From: Salinilacustrithrix flava
GTDB lineage: Bacteria > Actinomycetota > Acidimicrobiia > Acidimicrobiales > Salinilacustritrichaceae
NCBI RefSeq assembly: GCF_041228405.1
Contig: NZ_CP133888.1
Location: 2,480,001 to 2,544,000 of the forward strand
DNA length: 64,000 nucleotides
Reading direction: 5' to 3'
Shown here: positions 31,589-41,427 of the stretch, piece after piece
Position numbering within the stretch: the first letter of the stretch is position 1
Layout: every line of letters starts with the position of its first letter
Made by a program: the position numbers and the translations under genes
Notes under the pieces: generated by a model
What the model was told of the DNA's origin: nothing
What the model saw: only the letters and a program-made list of their open reading frames with translations
Databases searched by the model: none

Positions 31589-32406
31589 GCGGTCGCCTCG
31601 TCGTCGTCGGCACGCCGATCGGCAACCTCGGCGACCTGTCGCCGCGCGCCGTGGATGCGCTGGTCGAGGCCGACGTCATCGCCTGCGAGGACACCCGGCG
31701 CACCGGTCGGCTGCTGGCCGCCGCCGGGATCGAGCGTACGGACCTCGTGGTGGCCAACGACCACACCGAGGCGCGGGTCGCCGGGCGCCTGGTGGATCGG
31801 GCCCGGGCCGGCTCGGTCGTCGCGCTGGTGACCGATGCCGGCATGCCCGGCGTGTCCGACCCCGGCAACGATGTCGTCGCCGCCTTCGTCGACGCCGGCC
31901 TCGGCGTGGAGGTCGTGCCCGGGCCCACCGCGGTGACCACGGCGCTGGCGGCGAGCGGACTGCCCACCGGCCGGTTCGTGTTCGAGGGCTTCCTGCCCCG
32001 CAAGGGCGCCGGTCGCACCGAGCGCCTCGCTGCCGTCGCCGCCGAACCCCGCACCGTCGTGCTCTACGAGGCACCTCACCGCGCCGAGCGCACGATCGCC
32101 GACCTGGCCGAGGCGTGCGGCGCCGACCGTCCCGTCACCGTGGCGCGCGAGCTCACCAAGCTCCACGAGGAGTGGTTCCGCGGCGACCTCGCCGGCGCCG
32201 CCGACTGGCTCGCCGCCGAGCCCAAGGGTGAGTTCGTCATCGTCCTCGGCGGGGCCGCCCCGCCGCCCGAGGTCACCGACGACGAGCTGCGCGACGCCCT
32301 CGACGAGGAGGTCGCCGCCGGCGCCACCACCCGCGACGCCGTCGCCGCCGTGGTCGCCCGCTACGGCGTCGCCAAGCGCCGGGTCTACGACCTCGCCATC
32401 AGCTGA
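31585..32406 (+). CDS. rsmI: 16S rRNA (cytidine-1402-2'-O)-methyltransferase
   Basis: A 273-residue SAM-dependent methyltransferase modifying C1402 of 16S rRNA. Family motifs are VVVGTPIGNLGDLSPRAVDAL (residues 6-26), ADVIACEDTRRTGRLL, VTDAGMPGVSDPGN, VVPGPTAVTTALAASGLP, FVFEGFLPRKG and VLYEAPHR. The C-terminal helical part includes TTRDAVAAVVARYGVAKRRVYDLAI. It starts at GTG 31585, overlapping DUF192. It converges on a methyltransferase gene across a long hairpin. Confidence 0.94.
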   Translation: MSGRLVVVGTPIGNLGDLSPRAVDALVEADVIACEDTRRTGRLLAAAGIERTDLVVANDHTEARVAGRLVDRARAGSVVALVTDAGMPGVSDPGNDVVAAFVDAGLGVEVVPGPTAVTTALAASGLPTGRFVFEGFLPRKGAGRTERLAAVAAEPRTVVLYEAPHRAERTIADLAEACGADRPVTVARELTKLHEEWFRGDLAGAADWLAAEPKGEFVIVLGGAAPPPEVTDDELRDALDEEVAAGATTRDAVAAVVARYGVAKRRVYDLAIS

Positions 32407-32441
32407 GGATGGACCGTCCCCGAGTGTGGTCGCCTCCGTGG

Positions 32442-32505
32442 GATTCTGGCAGCGGCTACGGAACAAGGCCCTTGGGGGCCACGTTCCGGATCCGCTGCCA
32501 GAATC
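32442..32505. terminator. Long hairpin between convergent rsmI and methyltransferase genes
   Basis: A perfect 14-bp outer stem (32442-32455 pairs with 32492-32505) encloses an inner 6-bp stem (CGGAAC 32459-32464 with GTTCCG 32483-32488). The right arm reaches into the stop codon of the minus-strand gene. It is placed to terminate transcription from both sides; there is no T-tract. Confidence 0.7.
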
Positions 32506-33376
32506 AGCGGTTGGCGGCGGCCAGGACCTCATCGACCGTCGACGGGCGGTCCGTCGCCAGGAGCGCCTGGCGGAGGCCGGCGACGCCGTCGGCGCTGAGC
32601 TCCCAGACCGATTCCTCCTCGTCGGTGTGGAGCACGAAGACGTGGTGGTCCTCGAGTCCCTCGACGTGGATGGCGCCGCCGGCGAACGTGCCGGCCGGCT
32701 GGCCCTCCCAGCGCAGGTCGACGGCCAGCGCGCCGGCCTCCTCGAGGTGGTCGGCGCCGGACAGCACGGTGGCGACCGCGGCCAACCCGTCGTCGGCCCG
32801 CACCAGCGTCGGCCCACCGGGGTGGGCGGCCTCCAAGCAGCTGAGGGACTGCACGTCGGGGACCGTGGCCACGAGGGTGCCGGCGGTCGGCCACCCGGGA
32901 CGACCGACGGCGCGCCGGCGTCCGGGGAGCCGGTAGAGGCGGGCCGCGCCGCTTCGCTTGGCCGGCACCAGGCCGGGCACGTCGAAGTCCACGGTCACCA
33001 GCCGCGCCCCGGTCTCGAGGATGCGGGGGAGGAGCCGCTGCAGCGTGGCGGGAGCGAGGTAGGAGAAGAGCACGTCGGCCCCCACGTCGACCGCGGGGTC
33101 GAACAGGTCGCCCTGGCGGACGTCGGCGTCCACGCCGGCATCGGCCAGGTGCTCCTTCGCTTCGGCCACGAGGTCGGCGTCGGCCTCCACGCCGGACACG
33201 GTGGCGCCACGGCGGGCCGCCGCCAGCAGGACCTGACCGTCGCCGCAGCCCAGGTCCAGCAGGTGGACCCCGGGGCCGATGCCGGCGAGGTCGAGGGCGG
33301 CCTCGACGGCCTCGGCCTGGCTGGGCGCCCAGAAGGGCCAGGTGCGGGCGGTGTCCGCCGTGTCGGGGGAGGCCAC
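32504..33376 (-). CDS. SAM-dependent methyltransferase-like protein
   Basis: A 290-residue protein. The N-terminal half is a class I methyltransferase: GVHLLDLGCGDGQVLLAAARRGATVSGVEADADLVAEA (motif I and the acidic ribose-binding residue), then DVRQGDLFDPA and VLFSYLAP. The C-terminal half (about 165-290) is a separate region with no family I recognise. It starts at GTG 33376, 5 bp after the galT stop, so it follows galT in an operon. The substrate is unknown; nothing ties it to galactose metabolism. Confidence 0.78.
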   Translation of the reverse strand: MASPDTADTARTWPFWAPSQAEAVEAALDLAGIGPGVHLLDLGCGDGQVLLAAARRGATVSGVEADADLVAEAKEHLADAGVDADVRQGDLFDPAVDVGADVLFSYLAPATLQRLLPRILETGARLVTVDFDVPGLVPAKRSGAARLYRLPGRRRAVGRPGWPTAGTLVATVPDVQSLSCLEAAHPGGPTLVRADDGLAAVATVLSGADHLEEAGALAVDLRWEGQPAGTFAGGAIHVEGLEDHHVFVLHTDEEESVWELSADGVAGLRQALLATDRPSTVDEVLAAANR

Positions 33377-33381
33377 GCGGG

Positions 33382-34383
33382 TCAGGCGGTGGCGACGCTG
33401 ACGCCGAGCGGGGCGTTGGCGCGCAGGTGATCGCAGGCCAGCTCCGGCGGCATGATGTTGATCATCACGCCGGTGCCCTGCTCGAAGCCGGCCACCGACG
33501 TGATGCGCGGGTTCACGTGCACGTGCCAGTGGAAGTCGCCCGGGTGGTGGTGCGGCGCGGTGTGGAACACGAGGTTGTAGGACACGTGGCCCATGACGGC
33601 GCGCAGCGCCATGAGCGAGTCGCGGATCGCTCGGCCCACGGCGACCAGGTCCTTCGGCGAGGCGTCGGTGAGGTGCTCGGCGTGGGTCCGCGGGATCACC
33701 AGCATCTGGTACGGCGATGCGCTCCAGAACGGGCACAGCACCAGGACCCGCTCGTCGGCGTGGACCACCCGGTGGCCGGCTTCGAGCTCGGCCTGGACGG
33801 TGGTGCAGAGCAGGCAGGAGCCGTCGAAGCGCTCGAAGCCCCGCTGCTCCTCGGCGATCTCGCCGGGGACGAAGGGGATGCCGAGCAGCTGGCCGTGGGG
33901 GTGCTCCAGCGAGGCACCCGCGGCCCGGCCGGCGTTGACGATGGCCTGCGTGTAGCGCGTGCCCGCCTGGCGACCGTGGTCCTCCATGCGGTCGCGGATG
34001 GCGGCCATCACCAGGCCGGCCTGCTTGTCGTCGAGGTCGCCCCACGACTGGTCGTGCTCCGGGGACAGCACGAGGACCTCGTGGATGCCCGACGCGTTCG
34101 CCTGGGTGAACACCGGGCCGAGGTTGGTGACCCGCATCGGCTCGCTGCCGGAGAAGGCGGGGTACTTGTTCGGCACGACCCGCACCGACCATGCGCCGTT
34201 GCTGCCGTACTCCTCGAGCGACGGGGGCGTCTCCTCCTCGTTGCCGGGGCAGAACGGGCAGGGCTGGTCGGGGTCGGCCTCGACCGGGAGCTCCCGCGAC
34301 ACCAGCTCGCCCGGCCGGTCCTGGCGGGTGCTGGCGATGGTCACCCAGCGACCGGTGAGGGGGTTCAGGCGGAGCTCGCTCAC
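33382..34383 (-). CDS. galT: Galactose-1-phosphate uridylyltransferase
   Basis: A 333-residue GalT that exchanges UMP between UDP-glucose and galactose-1-phosphate in the Leloir pathway. The N-terminal LRLNPLTGRWVTIASTRQDRP is diagnostic. Zinc-site Cys residues lie in CPFCPGNE (about 43-50), and the nucleophile is the middle of the HPHGQ motif near residue 160. A second HIT-like repeat has HHHPGDFHWHVHV. Start: GTG 34383 (MSELRLNPL) matches homologues; an ATG at 34401 in the same frame would overlap the upstream gene by 8 bp and is the alternative. No galK or galE nearby. Confidence 0.9.
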   Translation of the reverse strand: MSELRLNPLTGRWVTIASTRQDRPGELVSRELPVEADPDQPCPFCPGNEEETPPSLEEYGSNGAWSVRVVPNKYPAFSGSEPMRVTNLGPVFTQANASGIHEVLVLSPEHDQSWGDLDDKQAGLVMAAIRDRMEDHGRQAGTRYTQAIVNAGRAAGASLEHPHGQLLGIPFVPGEIAEEQRGFERFDGSCLLCTTVQAELEAGHRVVHADERVLVLCPFWSASPYQMLVIPRTHAEHLTDASPKDLVAVGRAIRDSLMALRAVMGHVSYNLVFHTAPHHHPGDFHWHVHVNPRITSVAGFEQGTGVMINIMPPELACDHLRANAPLGVSVATA

Positions 34384-34393
34384 TGCCCGGAGA

Positions 34394-35173
34394 CTACCCA
34401 TGCCCGTTCGCGTGCCGGTACACGGTCACGTGGGCGTCGCTGGCGGCGTCGAAGCGCTCGCCAGCCCAGCCGCCATGGCGGTCGTCGACCGCGAGCCCCG
34501 CCGCGGCCGCCATGTCGTCGAGGGCATCGGGCGCGACGAAGCACACCTGCCAGGGCCGGAGCCGCACCGGCTGGCCGTCGCGGAGGTCCACGTGGTGGCC
34601 GTGCACGGTGCCCCGCACCGGGTCGGTGCGGCTCACGCGCAGCACGACCCGGTCCGCGTCGAGGCGCACCACGTCGACGTGGTCGGTCTGCTCGTCGACC
34701 CCGGCGCCGGGCACGAAGGCCTCGACCACCACGATCCCGTCGGGGCGGACGGCCCGGCGGGCCTGGGTGAGGCAGCGGCGCTGCAGCGCGTGGGTGGGCA
34801 GGTTGAAGAGCGTGTTGAAGGCGACGAGCACCGCGCCGAACGCGCCGTCCCGCACCGGCAGCTCGGCCATGTCGGCCGCGACGACGGGGACGTCGGGGTG
34901 GCGGTCGACGGAGCGGGTGAGCATCGCCAGCGACGCGTCCAGGCCGACCACCGGCACACCCGCGGCGCGCAGCGGGCCGGCCAGCCGACCGGTTCCGCTC
35001 CCCAGCTCGAGCACCGGGCCGGTGGTGCGGTCGGCCACGAACCGTGCGGTGGCCTCGGGTGGGGAGACGTCGGCGTACCAGTCGTCGTAGACATCCGCGA
35101 AGCCGTCTCCGTACGTTGCCGGTCCGTAGCCGCGCATCCCGGGGTCGTCGTCGTCTCGGATGGTCGGCTCCAC
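34394..35173 (-). CDS. Class I SAM-dependent methyltransferase
   Basis: A 259-residue methyltransferase. The SAM-binding motif is GPVLELGSGTGRLAGPLRAAG (about residues 52-72), then VVGLDASLAMLTRS and VVAADMAELPVRDGAFGAVLVAFNTLFNL, with VRPDGIVVVEAFVPG as the motif after strand 5. The C-terminal half is a beta-rich substrate region (HVDVVRLDADRVVLRVSRTDP). It starts at GTG 35173. It ends at the galT start and may be in the same transcript. Substrate unknown. Confidence 0.85.
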   Translation of the reverse strand: MEPTIRDDDDPGMRGYGPATYGDGFADVYDDWYADVSPPEATARFVADRTTGPVLELGSGTGRLAGPLRAAGVPVVGLDASLAMLTRSVDRHPDVPVVAADMAELPVRDGAFGAVLVAFNTLFNLPTHALQRRCLTQARRAVRPDGIVVVEAFVPGAGVDEQTDHVDVVRLDADRVVLRVSRTDPVRGTVHGHHVDLRDGQPVRLRPWQVCFVAPDALDDMAAAAGLAVDDRHGGWAGERFDAASDAHVTVYRHANGHG

Positions 35174-35316
35174 CCGGGCATCTTGCCGCGCACGCCGTCA
35201 CCGGAGCCGAGCCGACAGGCGAGGCGACCCAGGTCACGGTGTGGTTGGGCGGCGGAGCCGCCGGGGCGACAGCAGCCGGACGTGACCCACTGCGCAAGGT
35301 CCTAAGTTGACCGTCG

Positions 35317-36360
35317 ATGAGCGACGACCGCCGGCGCCCCGGCCAGCACGAGTCGCGCCGGGACGAGGTGCTCCGCCGGTGGGTCGCAGACGAGGTCCAC
35401 CCGTTCTCCGAGCCCGTACGGGCCGAGCTGGAGCGCAGCGGCCTCGGACGCCGCGGCGTGCGGGGTGCCGGGGACCTCGCCCGGTTGCCGGTCACGGACC
35501 TCGCCGACCTCGGCGACGGCCGCCGCTTCGTGCTCGAACCGACCGCAGCGCGCATCCAGGAGGCCGCGGGGCCCGGGCTGCGGCTCCGGCTGCTGGCCGC
35601 CGACGTCCTCGGCCGGCGCGAGGGCTTCGCCCGCCACGAGGTCGACCTGCCCTTCAAGCCGGTGCGCTGGACGGTCGAGCGCCACGTCGCCGGCCCGCTC
35701 TTCGTGGCCGCCACCCACACCGATCTGGACCGGCTCACGACCCTCGGCCGGCGGGCGCTGGCCGTCAGCGGCATCACGCTCGCCGACCGGCTCGTCTGCA
35801 CCGGCACCGGCATCGGTCCGCTGCAGCTGGAGCTCGGCGCCCGAGACGCCGGCGTCGCCCACCTGGTGGTGGAGTCCCCGCTCGCGGCCACCGTCCTTGC
35901 CGATGCCGCCCCAACCGTCGTGGCCGGTCCGCCCGCGACCTTGGCCCGGCTCGTCGACGCCGGGCTCCCGGACAGCGTGCGCCTGCTGGTCGTGCACGTG
36001 GGCGCTGCGGGCGGCGAGGACCTGCCCGGTCTGCGCCGGCGGGCCGGGCGTCCGGTCCGGCTCTGGTGGGCGCCGCCCGGTGTGCGAGCCGCCTGGGCGA
36101 CCTGCGAGGCCGATCAGCTCCACACCTGGCCCGAGCACGAGCACCTCGAGGTCGTCGACGGCGACGGTCTCCCCGCCGAGTCCGGTCGGCTGGTGTGGTC
36201 GGCGGTCGGGTGGCGCGGCTCGGTGTGGCTGCGGGTGGCGCTCGGGCCCCAGGGCACCCTCGACCGCAGCGCGTGCGCCTGCGGGCGGACGACGCCCCGC
36301 GTGCGAGGCGCCGCCCGCGTGCGGCGTCCGCACGAAGCGGCCACCGGGTCGCGCCGATGA
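35317..36360 (+). CDS. Degenerate PaaK/CapK-like adenylate-forming protein
   Basis: A 347-residue protein that resembles phenylacetate-CoA ligase/CapK in layout but lacks catalytic motifs. Similarities are LARLPVTDLADLGDG near residue 55 (where family members have a LPFTxKxDL motif), GITLADRLVCTGTGIGPLQLELGARDAG (about 150-177) and a C-terminal LRVALGPQGTLDRSACACGRTTPRV, like the family's RDL...CxCGRTxPR end. The SSGTTG ATP-binding loop is absent (reads TGTGIGP), so adenylation activity is doubtful. It overlaps the next gene by 4 bp and opens the MoxR cluster. Family link is moderate, function unknown. Confidence 0.55.
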   Translation: MSDDRRRPGQHESRRDEVLRRWVADEVHPFSEPVRAELERSGLGRRGVRGAGDLARLPVTDLADLGDGRRFVLEPTAARIQEAAGPGLRLRLLAADVLGRREGFARHEVDLPFKPVRWTVERHVAGPLFVAATHTDLDRLTTLGRRALAVSGITLADRLVCTGTGIGPLQLELGARDAGVAHLVVESPLAATVLADAAPTVVAGPPATLARLVDAGLPDSVRLLVVHVGAAGGEDLPGLRRRAGRPVRLWWAPPGVRAAWATCEADQLHTWPEHEHLEVVDGDGLPAESGRLVWSAVGWRGSVWLRVALGPQGTLDRSACACGRTTPRVRGAARVRRPHEAATGSRR

Positions 36361-37286
36361 CGGAGCAGAGCTGGGCCGCGCCCGACAGCGCGCCGGTGCA
36401 GCCCGAGCGGCCGCTCGTGACCGCGGCGTCGGCCGGCGCGCCTCGCCGAGACCGCTCACGTCCGCCCCTGCCGCCCGTGCCCGTCGCCCTGCGCCCGATG
36501 ACGACGCCCGATCTGCTCGACGGGGCCTTCGCGATCATCAAGCGCCGGCCCCGGGACGTGCTCACCCTGGCTGCGGTGCTGCTCATCCCGATCGAGGTGC
36601 TGAGCGCCGTGCTGCTCCGCGACGTGCTCGACGCGGAGGGCCTCACCGGCCTGGCCGATCCGACGACAGCGTTCGGGGAGGACGGCGAGGTGGTCGGCGC
36701 CGGCGCGGCCCTCACGTCCCTGGCCGTCGGGACGGTGTCGCTCGCCCTGCTCGCCGGAGCCCTCGGCGTGCTCGTCGACGGCTGGTACCGGGGTCGCGAC
36801 GTGTCGGCCTGGGAGGCGGCGGGGGTGGCGCTGCGCCGCAGCTGGGCCCTGGTGCTCGGCACGATCCTGGTCCACGTGCTCGAGGGCATCGGCCTCCTGG
36901 CCTTCGGCGTCGGCGCCTACCTCGTCATGGCCCTGTGCCACGTGGTCAGCCCGGCGGTCACGGTCGAGGGCCTCGGACCCCTCGCCGCCATCCGGCGCTC
37001 GGTGCAGCTGACCCGCCGGCGCATCGGCCCAGCGCTCACCGTCCCCGGACTGGTCGGCCTCGTCGGCCTGCTCGTCGGGTTCGGGTTCCAGTCCGTCCCC
37101 GAGCTGGCCACCACGGTCGTACCCGACGACTGGGACTGGCTCGTGCGCGCCGCCGGCCAGATCGCCTCCCAGCTGGTGGTCGTGCCCTTCACGGCCGGCG
37201 TCGCCGTCCTGTTCCACCTCGACCTGCGCATCCGGCTCGAGGCCCACGACATCGAGCTGCGCTCCCGTGCGCTCCTGGCAGGGTGA
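36357..37286 (+). CDS. Polytopic membrane protein of the MoxR cluster
   Basis: A 309-residue integral membrane protein. A Pro/Arg-rich cytoplasmic N-terminus (about 1-45) is followed by LRPMTTPDLLDGAFAIIKRRPRDVLTLAAVLLIPIEVLSAVLL, a common start of the glycerophosphodiester-phosphodiesterase-membrane-domain-like/DUF7847 group, then about five more hydrophobic segments. LGPLAAIRRSVQLTRRRIGPALTV is a conserved amphipathic loop. It starts at ATG 36357, overlapping the CapK-like gene by 4 bp, and itself overlaps the DUF4129 gene by 20 bp. Probably an accessory of the MoxR/DUF58 membrane system. Confidence 0.75.
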   Translation: MTEQSWAAPDSAPVQPERPLVTAASAGAPRRDRSRPPLPPVPVALRPMTTPDLLDGAFAIIKRRPRDVLTLAAVLLIPIEVLSAVLLRDVLDAEGLTGLADPTTAFGEDGEVVGAGAALTSLAVGTVSLALLAGALGVLVDGWYRGRDVSAWEAAGVALRRSWALVLGTILVHVLEGIGLLAFGVGAYLVMALCHVVSPAVTVEGLGPLAAIRRSVQLTRRRIGPALTVPGLVGLVGLLVGFGFQSVPELATTVVPDDWDWLVRAAGQIASQLVVVPFTAGVAVLFHLDLRIRLEAHDIELRSRALLAG

Positions 37287-37917
37287 GCCCGGCGGCCTCG
37301 TCGACCCCGACGAGGTGCGCCGCACGGCCGAGGAGATCCTGTCGCGCCCCGAGTACCGGGAGCCCCAGCCCTCGTTGCTGGACCGGGCGCTGGAGGCCAT
37401 CACCGACTTCCTCGGCCGGTCCTTCGCCGCCCTCACCGGCGGGGGTGCGGGCAGCATCATCGGCCTGGTCATCACCGCCCTCGTGCTGGCGCTGGCGCTG
37501 TGGCTGCTCGCCAAGGCGCTGCGCACGTCCTGGTCCCGCTCGCCCGTCGGCGACGCGGTCGGCGTGGTCCAGGGCACCTCGGCCCCCGACGACCCCGCGG
37601 TCTGGGACGCCGAGGCCGAGCGCCTCGCGGCCGCCGGCGACCACCGCGGTGCCCTGCGCTGCCGGTACCAGGCCCTCGTCGCCGACCTCGTGCGCCGCGG
37701 CGCCGTGGACGACGTCGCCGCGCGGACCCCGGCCGAGCTGCGGCGCGAGCTGACCGGACGGCAGCCGGCCCTGGATCCGGTGCTGGACTCGGTGACCGAG
37801 CGCTTCGAGGGCGCCTGGTACGGCGGGCGGTCCGTGGACGCCGGCGCGCTCGACGCCTTCCGCGCCGACGTCGATGCCCTGCGTACCGCCGAGCTGCGAC
37901 CGGCGGTCCGCTCGTGA
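37267..37917 (+). CDS. DUF4129 domain protein
   Basis: A 216-residue membrane protein with one central transmembrane helix (about residues 66-86, IIGLVITALVLALALWLLAKAL). The C-terminal cytoplasmic domain is DUF4129: EAERLAAAGDHRGALRCRYQALVADLVRRGAV, RTPAELRREL and FEGAWYGGRSVDAGALDAF. These proteins are typical partners of MoxR-DUF58 operons. It starts at GTG 37267 inside the preceding gene and overlaps the DUF4350 gene by 4 bp. Confidence 0.82.
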   Translation: MRSWQGEPGGLVDPDEVRRTAEEILSRPEYREPQPSLLDRALEAITDFLGRSFAALTGGGAGSIIGLVITALVLALALWLLAKALRTSWSRSPVGDAVGVVQGTSAPDDPAVWDAEAERLAAAGDHRGALRCRYQALVADLVRRGAVDDVAARTPAELRRELTGRQPALDPVLDSVTERFEGAWYGGRSVDAGALDAFRADVDALRTAELRPAVRS

Positions 37918-38982
37918 GCCGCCGCATCGCCTTCGGCGCCCTCCTGGTGGTGGCGGTCCTCGTCGGCGCCTACCTGACCGCGGCTCGCCAGACCCAGGGC
38001 CCGCCCCTCGACCCGTCGTCCACCGCCCCCGACGGGGCCCGCGCCGTGGTCGAGCTCATCGACGCGGTGGCCACCATCGAGGTGCTCGACGAGATCCCCG
38101 GCGACGACGTCGACGCGGCCCTGGTCCTGCAGGACCGCTTCGACCGCGACGCCGGGGACGCCCTGCTCGCCTGGGTCCGTCGTGGCGGGACCCTCGTCGT
38201 CGCCGACGTGGACTCGACCTTGACACCACCCGTGACCGGCGCCGCCACCGGCGAGGTGGAGGTGACCTGCACCGGGGACGTCCCGTCCGGGCTCGCCGCT
38301 GTCGACCGCCTCGAGGTGGGCGACGGCTTCCGCGTCTCGGTCCCGGACGGCGCCGCGGGCAGCTGCGGCCCGACCGGCGACGGCGCGCTCGTCGTCGTGG
38401 AGGCCGCAGGCGACGGGCGCATCGTGAGCGTCGGCGGGACCGGCCCGTTCACGAACCGGAACCTGGACGAGGCCGACAACGCCGTCCTGGCCGCCGCCCT
38501 CCTGGCGCCCGACACCGGGAGCCGGGCCGCGTTCCTGCGCCCGTCCCTCGTCGTCGGCACCGGGGACGCCGGCCTCGTGGACCTGGTCGACACCCCGGTC
38601 CGGGCCGCGCTGGCCCAGCTCGTCGTCGCCTTCCTGCTCGCCGCGCTGTGGCGGGCCCGTCGCCTCGGCCGCCCCGTGGCGGAGCCCCAGCCGGTGCCGA
38701 TCGAGGCCAGCGAGCTCACCCAGGCGGTCGGTCGCGTGCTCGCCCGCAGTCGCCGGCCGGGCCCGGCGGCGGCGGCGCTGCGCGACCGCGCCCGGCGGGA
38801 CCTCTCCGCCCTGCTCGGCCTGCCGCTCGACGCGCCCGCCGAGGCGGTGGTCGAGGCCATCGCCCGACGCACCGACCTGACCGCGGCCGAGGCCCGTCGT
38901 GCCGCGATCGACCCCGTCACCACCGACGCCGACCTCGTCGAGGTCGCGACCCTGCTCACCCGCATCCGGAAGGACACCACCC

Positions 38983-39008
<26 letters not shown>
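37914..39008 (+). CDS. DUF4350 domain protein
   Basis: A 364-residue membrane protein. An N-terminal hydrophobic helix (about residues 5-22) is followed by an extracytoplasmic DUF4350 domain (STAPDGARAVVELIDAV, DALLAWVRRGGTLVVADVD, GGTGPFTNRNLDEADNAVLAAALLAP). A second helix at about 225-240 (AALAQLVVAFLLAALW) leads to a cytoplasmic C-terminal region. It starts at GTG 37914, overlapping DUF4129 by 4 bp, and overlaps the moxR gene by 26 bp. The topology suggests one loop outside the cell. Confidence 0.82.
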
Positions 39009-39969
<961 letters not shown>

Positions 39970-39989
39970 TCCCGGAGCCGGAGGCGACC

Positions 39990-41372
39990 ATGAGCACGGT
40001 GCCTGACGGCGGCGGAGCCGCCGATCCGAGATCGGGAGGACGTGGCCTGTCCAGGACCACTCTGTGGCCCGTCCCCACCGCCCGCCTCGCCGTCGTCGCC
40101 GCCCTCGCTGCGGTCGCCGCTGCGCTGGTGCCCGGGTCGGTGGTGGAGCGGCTGCTCGTCGTGAACGGGGTGCTGCTCGCCCTCGTGCTCGTCGACTGGC
40201 TGCTCGCGCCGCGGGGCAGGTCCCTCACCATCGAGCGCGACCTGCCCGCGGTGATCACGCTGGGGGCCACGTCGACGATCACGTGGCGGGTGCGCAGCAC
40301 GGCGCGCCGCCCCGTTCGCATCGCCGTGGCCGACGAGCTGGCCCCGAGCCTCGGTGCGGGCACCCGGCGCTTCCGGGGCACGATCCCCGCCGGCGGCGCG
40401 CTCACGACCTCCACGGCGCTGGCGCCCACCCGCCGGGGCCGGTTCGCGCCCACCGAGCTCGTGTGGCGGGTCGAGGGGCCGCTCGGCCTGGCCGCCCGGC
40501 AGGGCCGCCGGTCGTTGCCCACCTCGCTGCGGGTCCACCCCCGGTTCCGGTCCCGGGAGGAGGCCGAGCTGAAGATCGACCAGGCCCGCATCCTCGAGGT
40601 CGGCATGCGCTCGGCCACCGGCCGCGGCGGCGGCACCGACTTCGACCAGCTCCGGGAGTACACCGTCGACGACGAGTCCCGCCGCATCGACTGGGCAGCC
40701 ACGGCCCGCGCCGGTCGCCCGATCGTGCGGACCTTCCGGGCCGAGCGCAACCAGAACGTGGTGGTCCTGTTCGACAACGGGCGCGTGATGGCGGGTCGGG
40801 TGGCGGGCGTCCCCCGGGCCGAGTTCGCCATGGACGCGGCGCTGCTCGTCACCACGGTGGCCACCCGGCTCGGTGACCGCTGCGGGCTGCTCACCTTCGA
40901 TCGCACGGTCCGGGGCGTGGTCGCGCCCGGCCATGGCCGGGACCAGGTCGGCCGGGTCACCGATGCCCTCTACGAGCTCGAACCCGTGCTGGCCGAGAGC
41001 GACTACCGGGGTGCGTTCAACGAGACCCTGGTGCGGTTCCGGAAGCGGTCCCTGATCGTGCTGCTCACCGACCTGGTCGAGCAGGCGGTGGGGGAGTCGC
41101 TGCTGCCGGCGCTGCCGGTGCTGACCCGGTCCCACCTCGTGCTGGTCGGGGCCATCCAGGACCCCCAGGTGCGGGCATGGGCCGACGGCCCGGTGCACGA
41201 CGCCGACGACGCCTACCGCCAGGCCGCTGCCGCCCGCACGCTGCGAGCCCGGGCCCGGGCCGCCGCACGCCTGCGAGCTGCCGGCGCCACCGTCGTCGAC
41301 GTGCCACCCGACCGGCTCGCCTCCGAGCTCGGGGACGCCTACCTGGAGATGAAGGCAGCCGGGCGGCTGTAG
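39990..41372 (+). CDS. DUF58 domain membrane protein
   Basis: A 460-residue protein, the usual partner of MoxR. Two N-terminal hydrophobic helices (about residues 30-47 and 55-70) are followed by a beta-rich part and the DUF58 domain, with TDFDQLREYTVDDESRRIDWAATARAGRPIVRTFRAERNQNVVVLFDNG (about 217-266), whose second half resembles a von Willebrand A fold but with DNG in place of a full MIDAS. It starts at ATG 39990 with GGAGG about 7 nt upstream. It closes the membrane gene cluster, followed by a hairpin. Confidence 0.9.
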   Translation: MSTVPDGGGAADPRSGGRGLSRTTLWPVPTARLAVVAALAAVAAALVPGSVVERLLVVNGVLLALVLVDWLLAPRGRSLTIERDLPAVITLGATSTITWRVRSTARRPVRIAVADELAPSLGAGTRRFRGTIPAGGALTTSTALAPTRRGRFAPTELVWRVEGPLGLAARQGRRSLPTSLRVHPRFRSREEAELKIDQARILEVGMRSATGRGGGTDFDQLREYTVDDESRRIDWAATARAGRPIVRTFRAERNQNVVVLFDNGRVMAGRVAGVPRAEFAMDAALLVTTVATRLGDRCGLLTFDRTVRGVVAPGHGRDQVGRVTDALYELEPVLAESDYRGAFNETLVRFRKRSLIVLLTDLVEQAVGESLLPALPVLTRSHLVLVGAIQDPQVRAWADGPVHDADDAYRQAAAARTLRARARAAARLRAAGATVVDVPPDRLASELGDAYLEMKAAGRL

Positions 41373-41386
41373 CCCATCGACGAGTA

Positions 41387-41407
41387 CCGTCCCCGCCCAG
41401 GGGACGG
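41387..41407 (+). terminator. Hairpin after the MoxR/DUF58 cluster
   Basis: CCGTCCCC (41387-41394) pairs with GGGGACGG (41400-41407) around a 5-nt loop. It may terminate the cluster. The overlapping TACCGT (41385-41390) could instead be the -10 of the following MFS gene, placing the stem at the start of its leader. Confidence 0.45.
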
Positions 41408-41427
41408 GCGAGCGCGAGGGGGATCCG

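Noticed and set aside
29049..32054. 1001-codon open frame on the minus strand opposite ychF and rsmI
   Set aside because: Shadow frame with no domain; the plus-strand genes have clear family motifs throughout.
34384..34401. ATG 34401 as galT start
   Set aside because: It overlaps the upstream methyltransferase by 8 bp and adds residues absent from homologues; kept only as an alternative.
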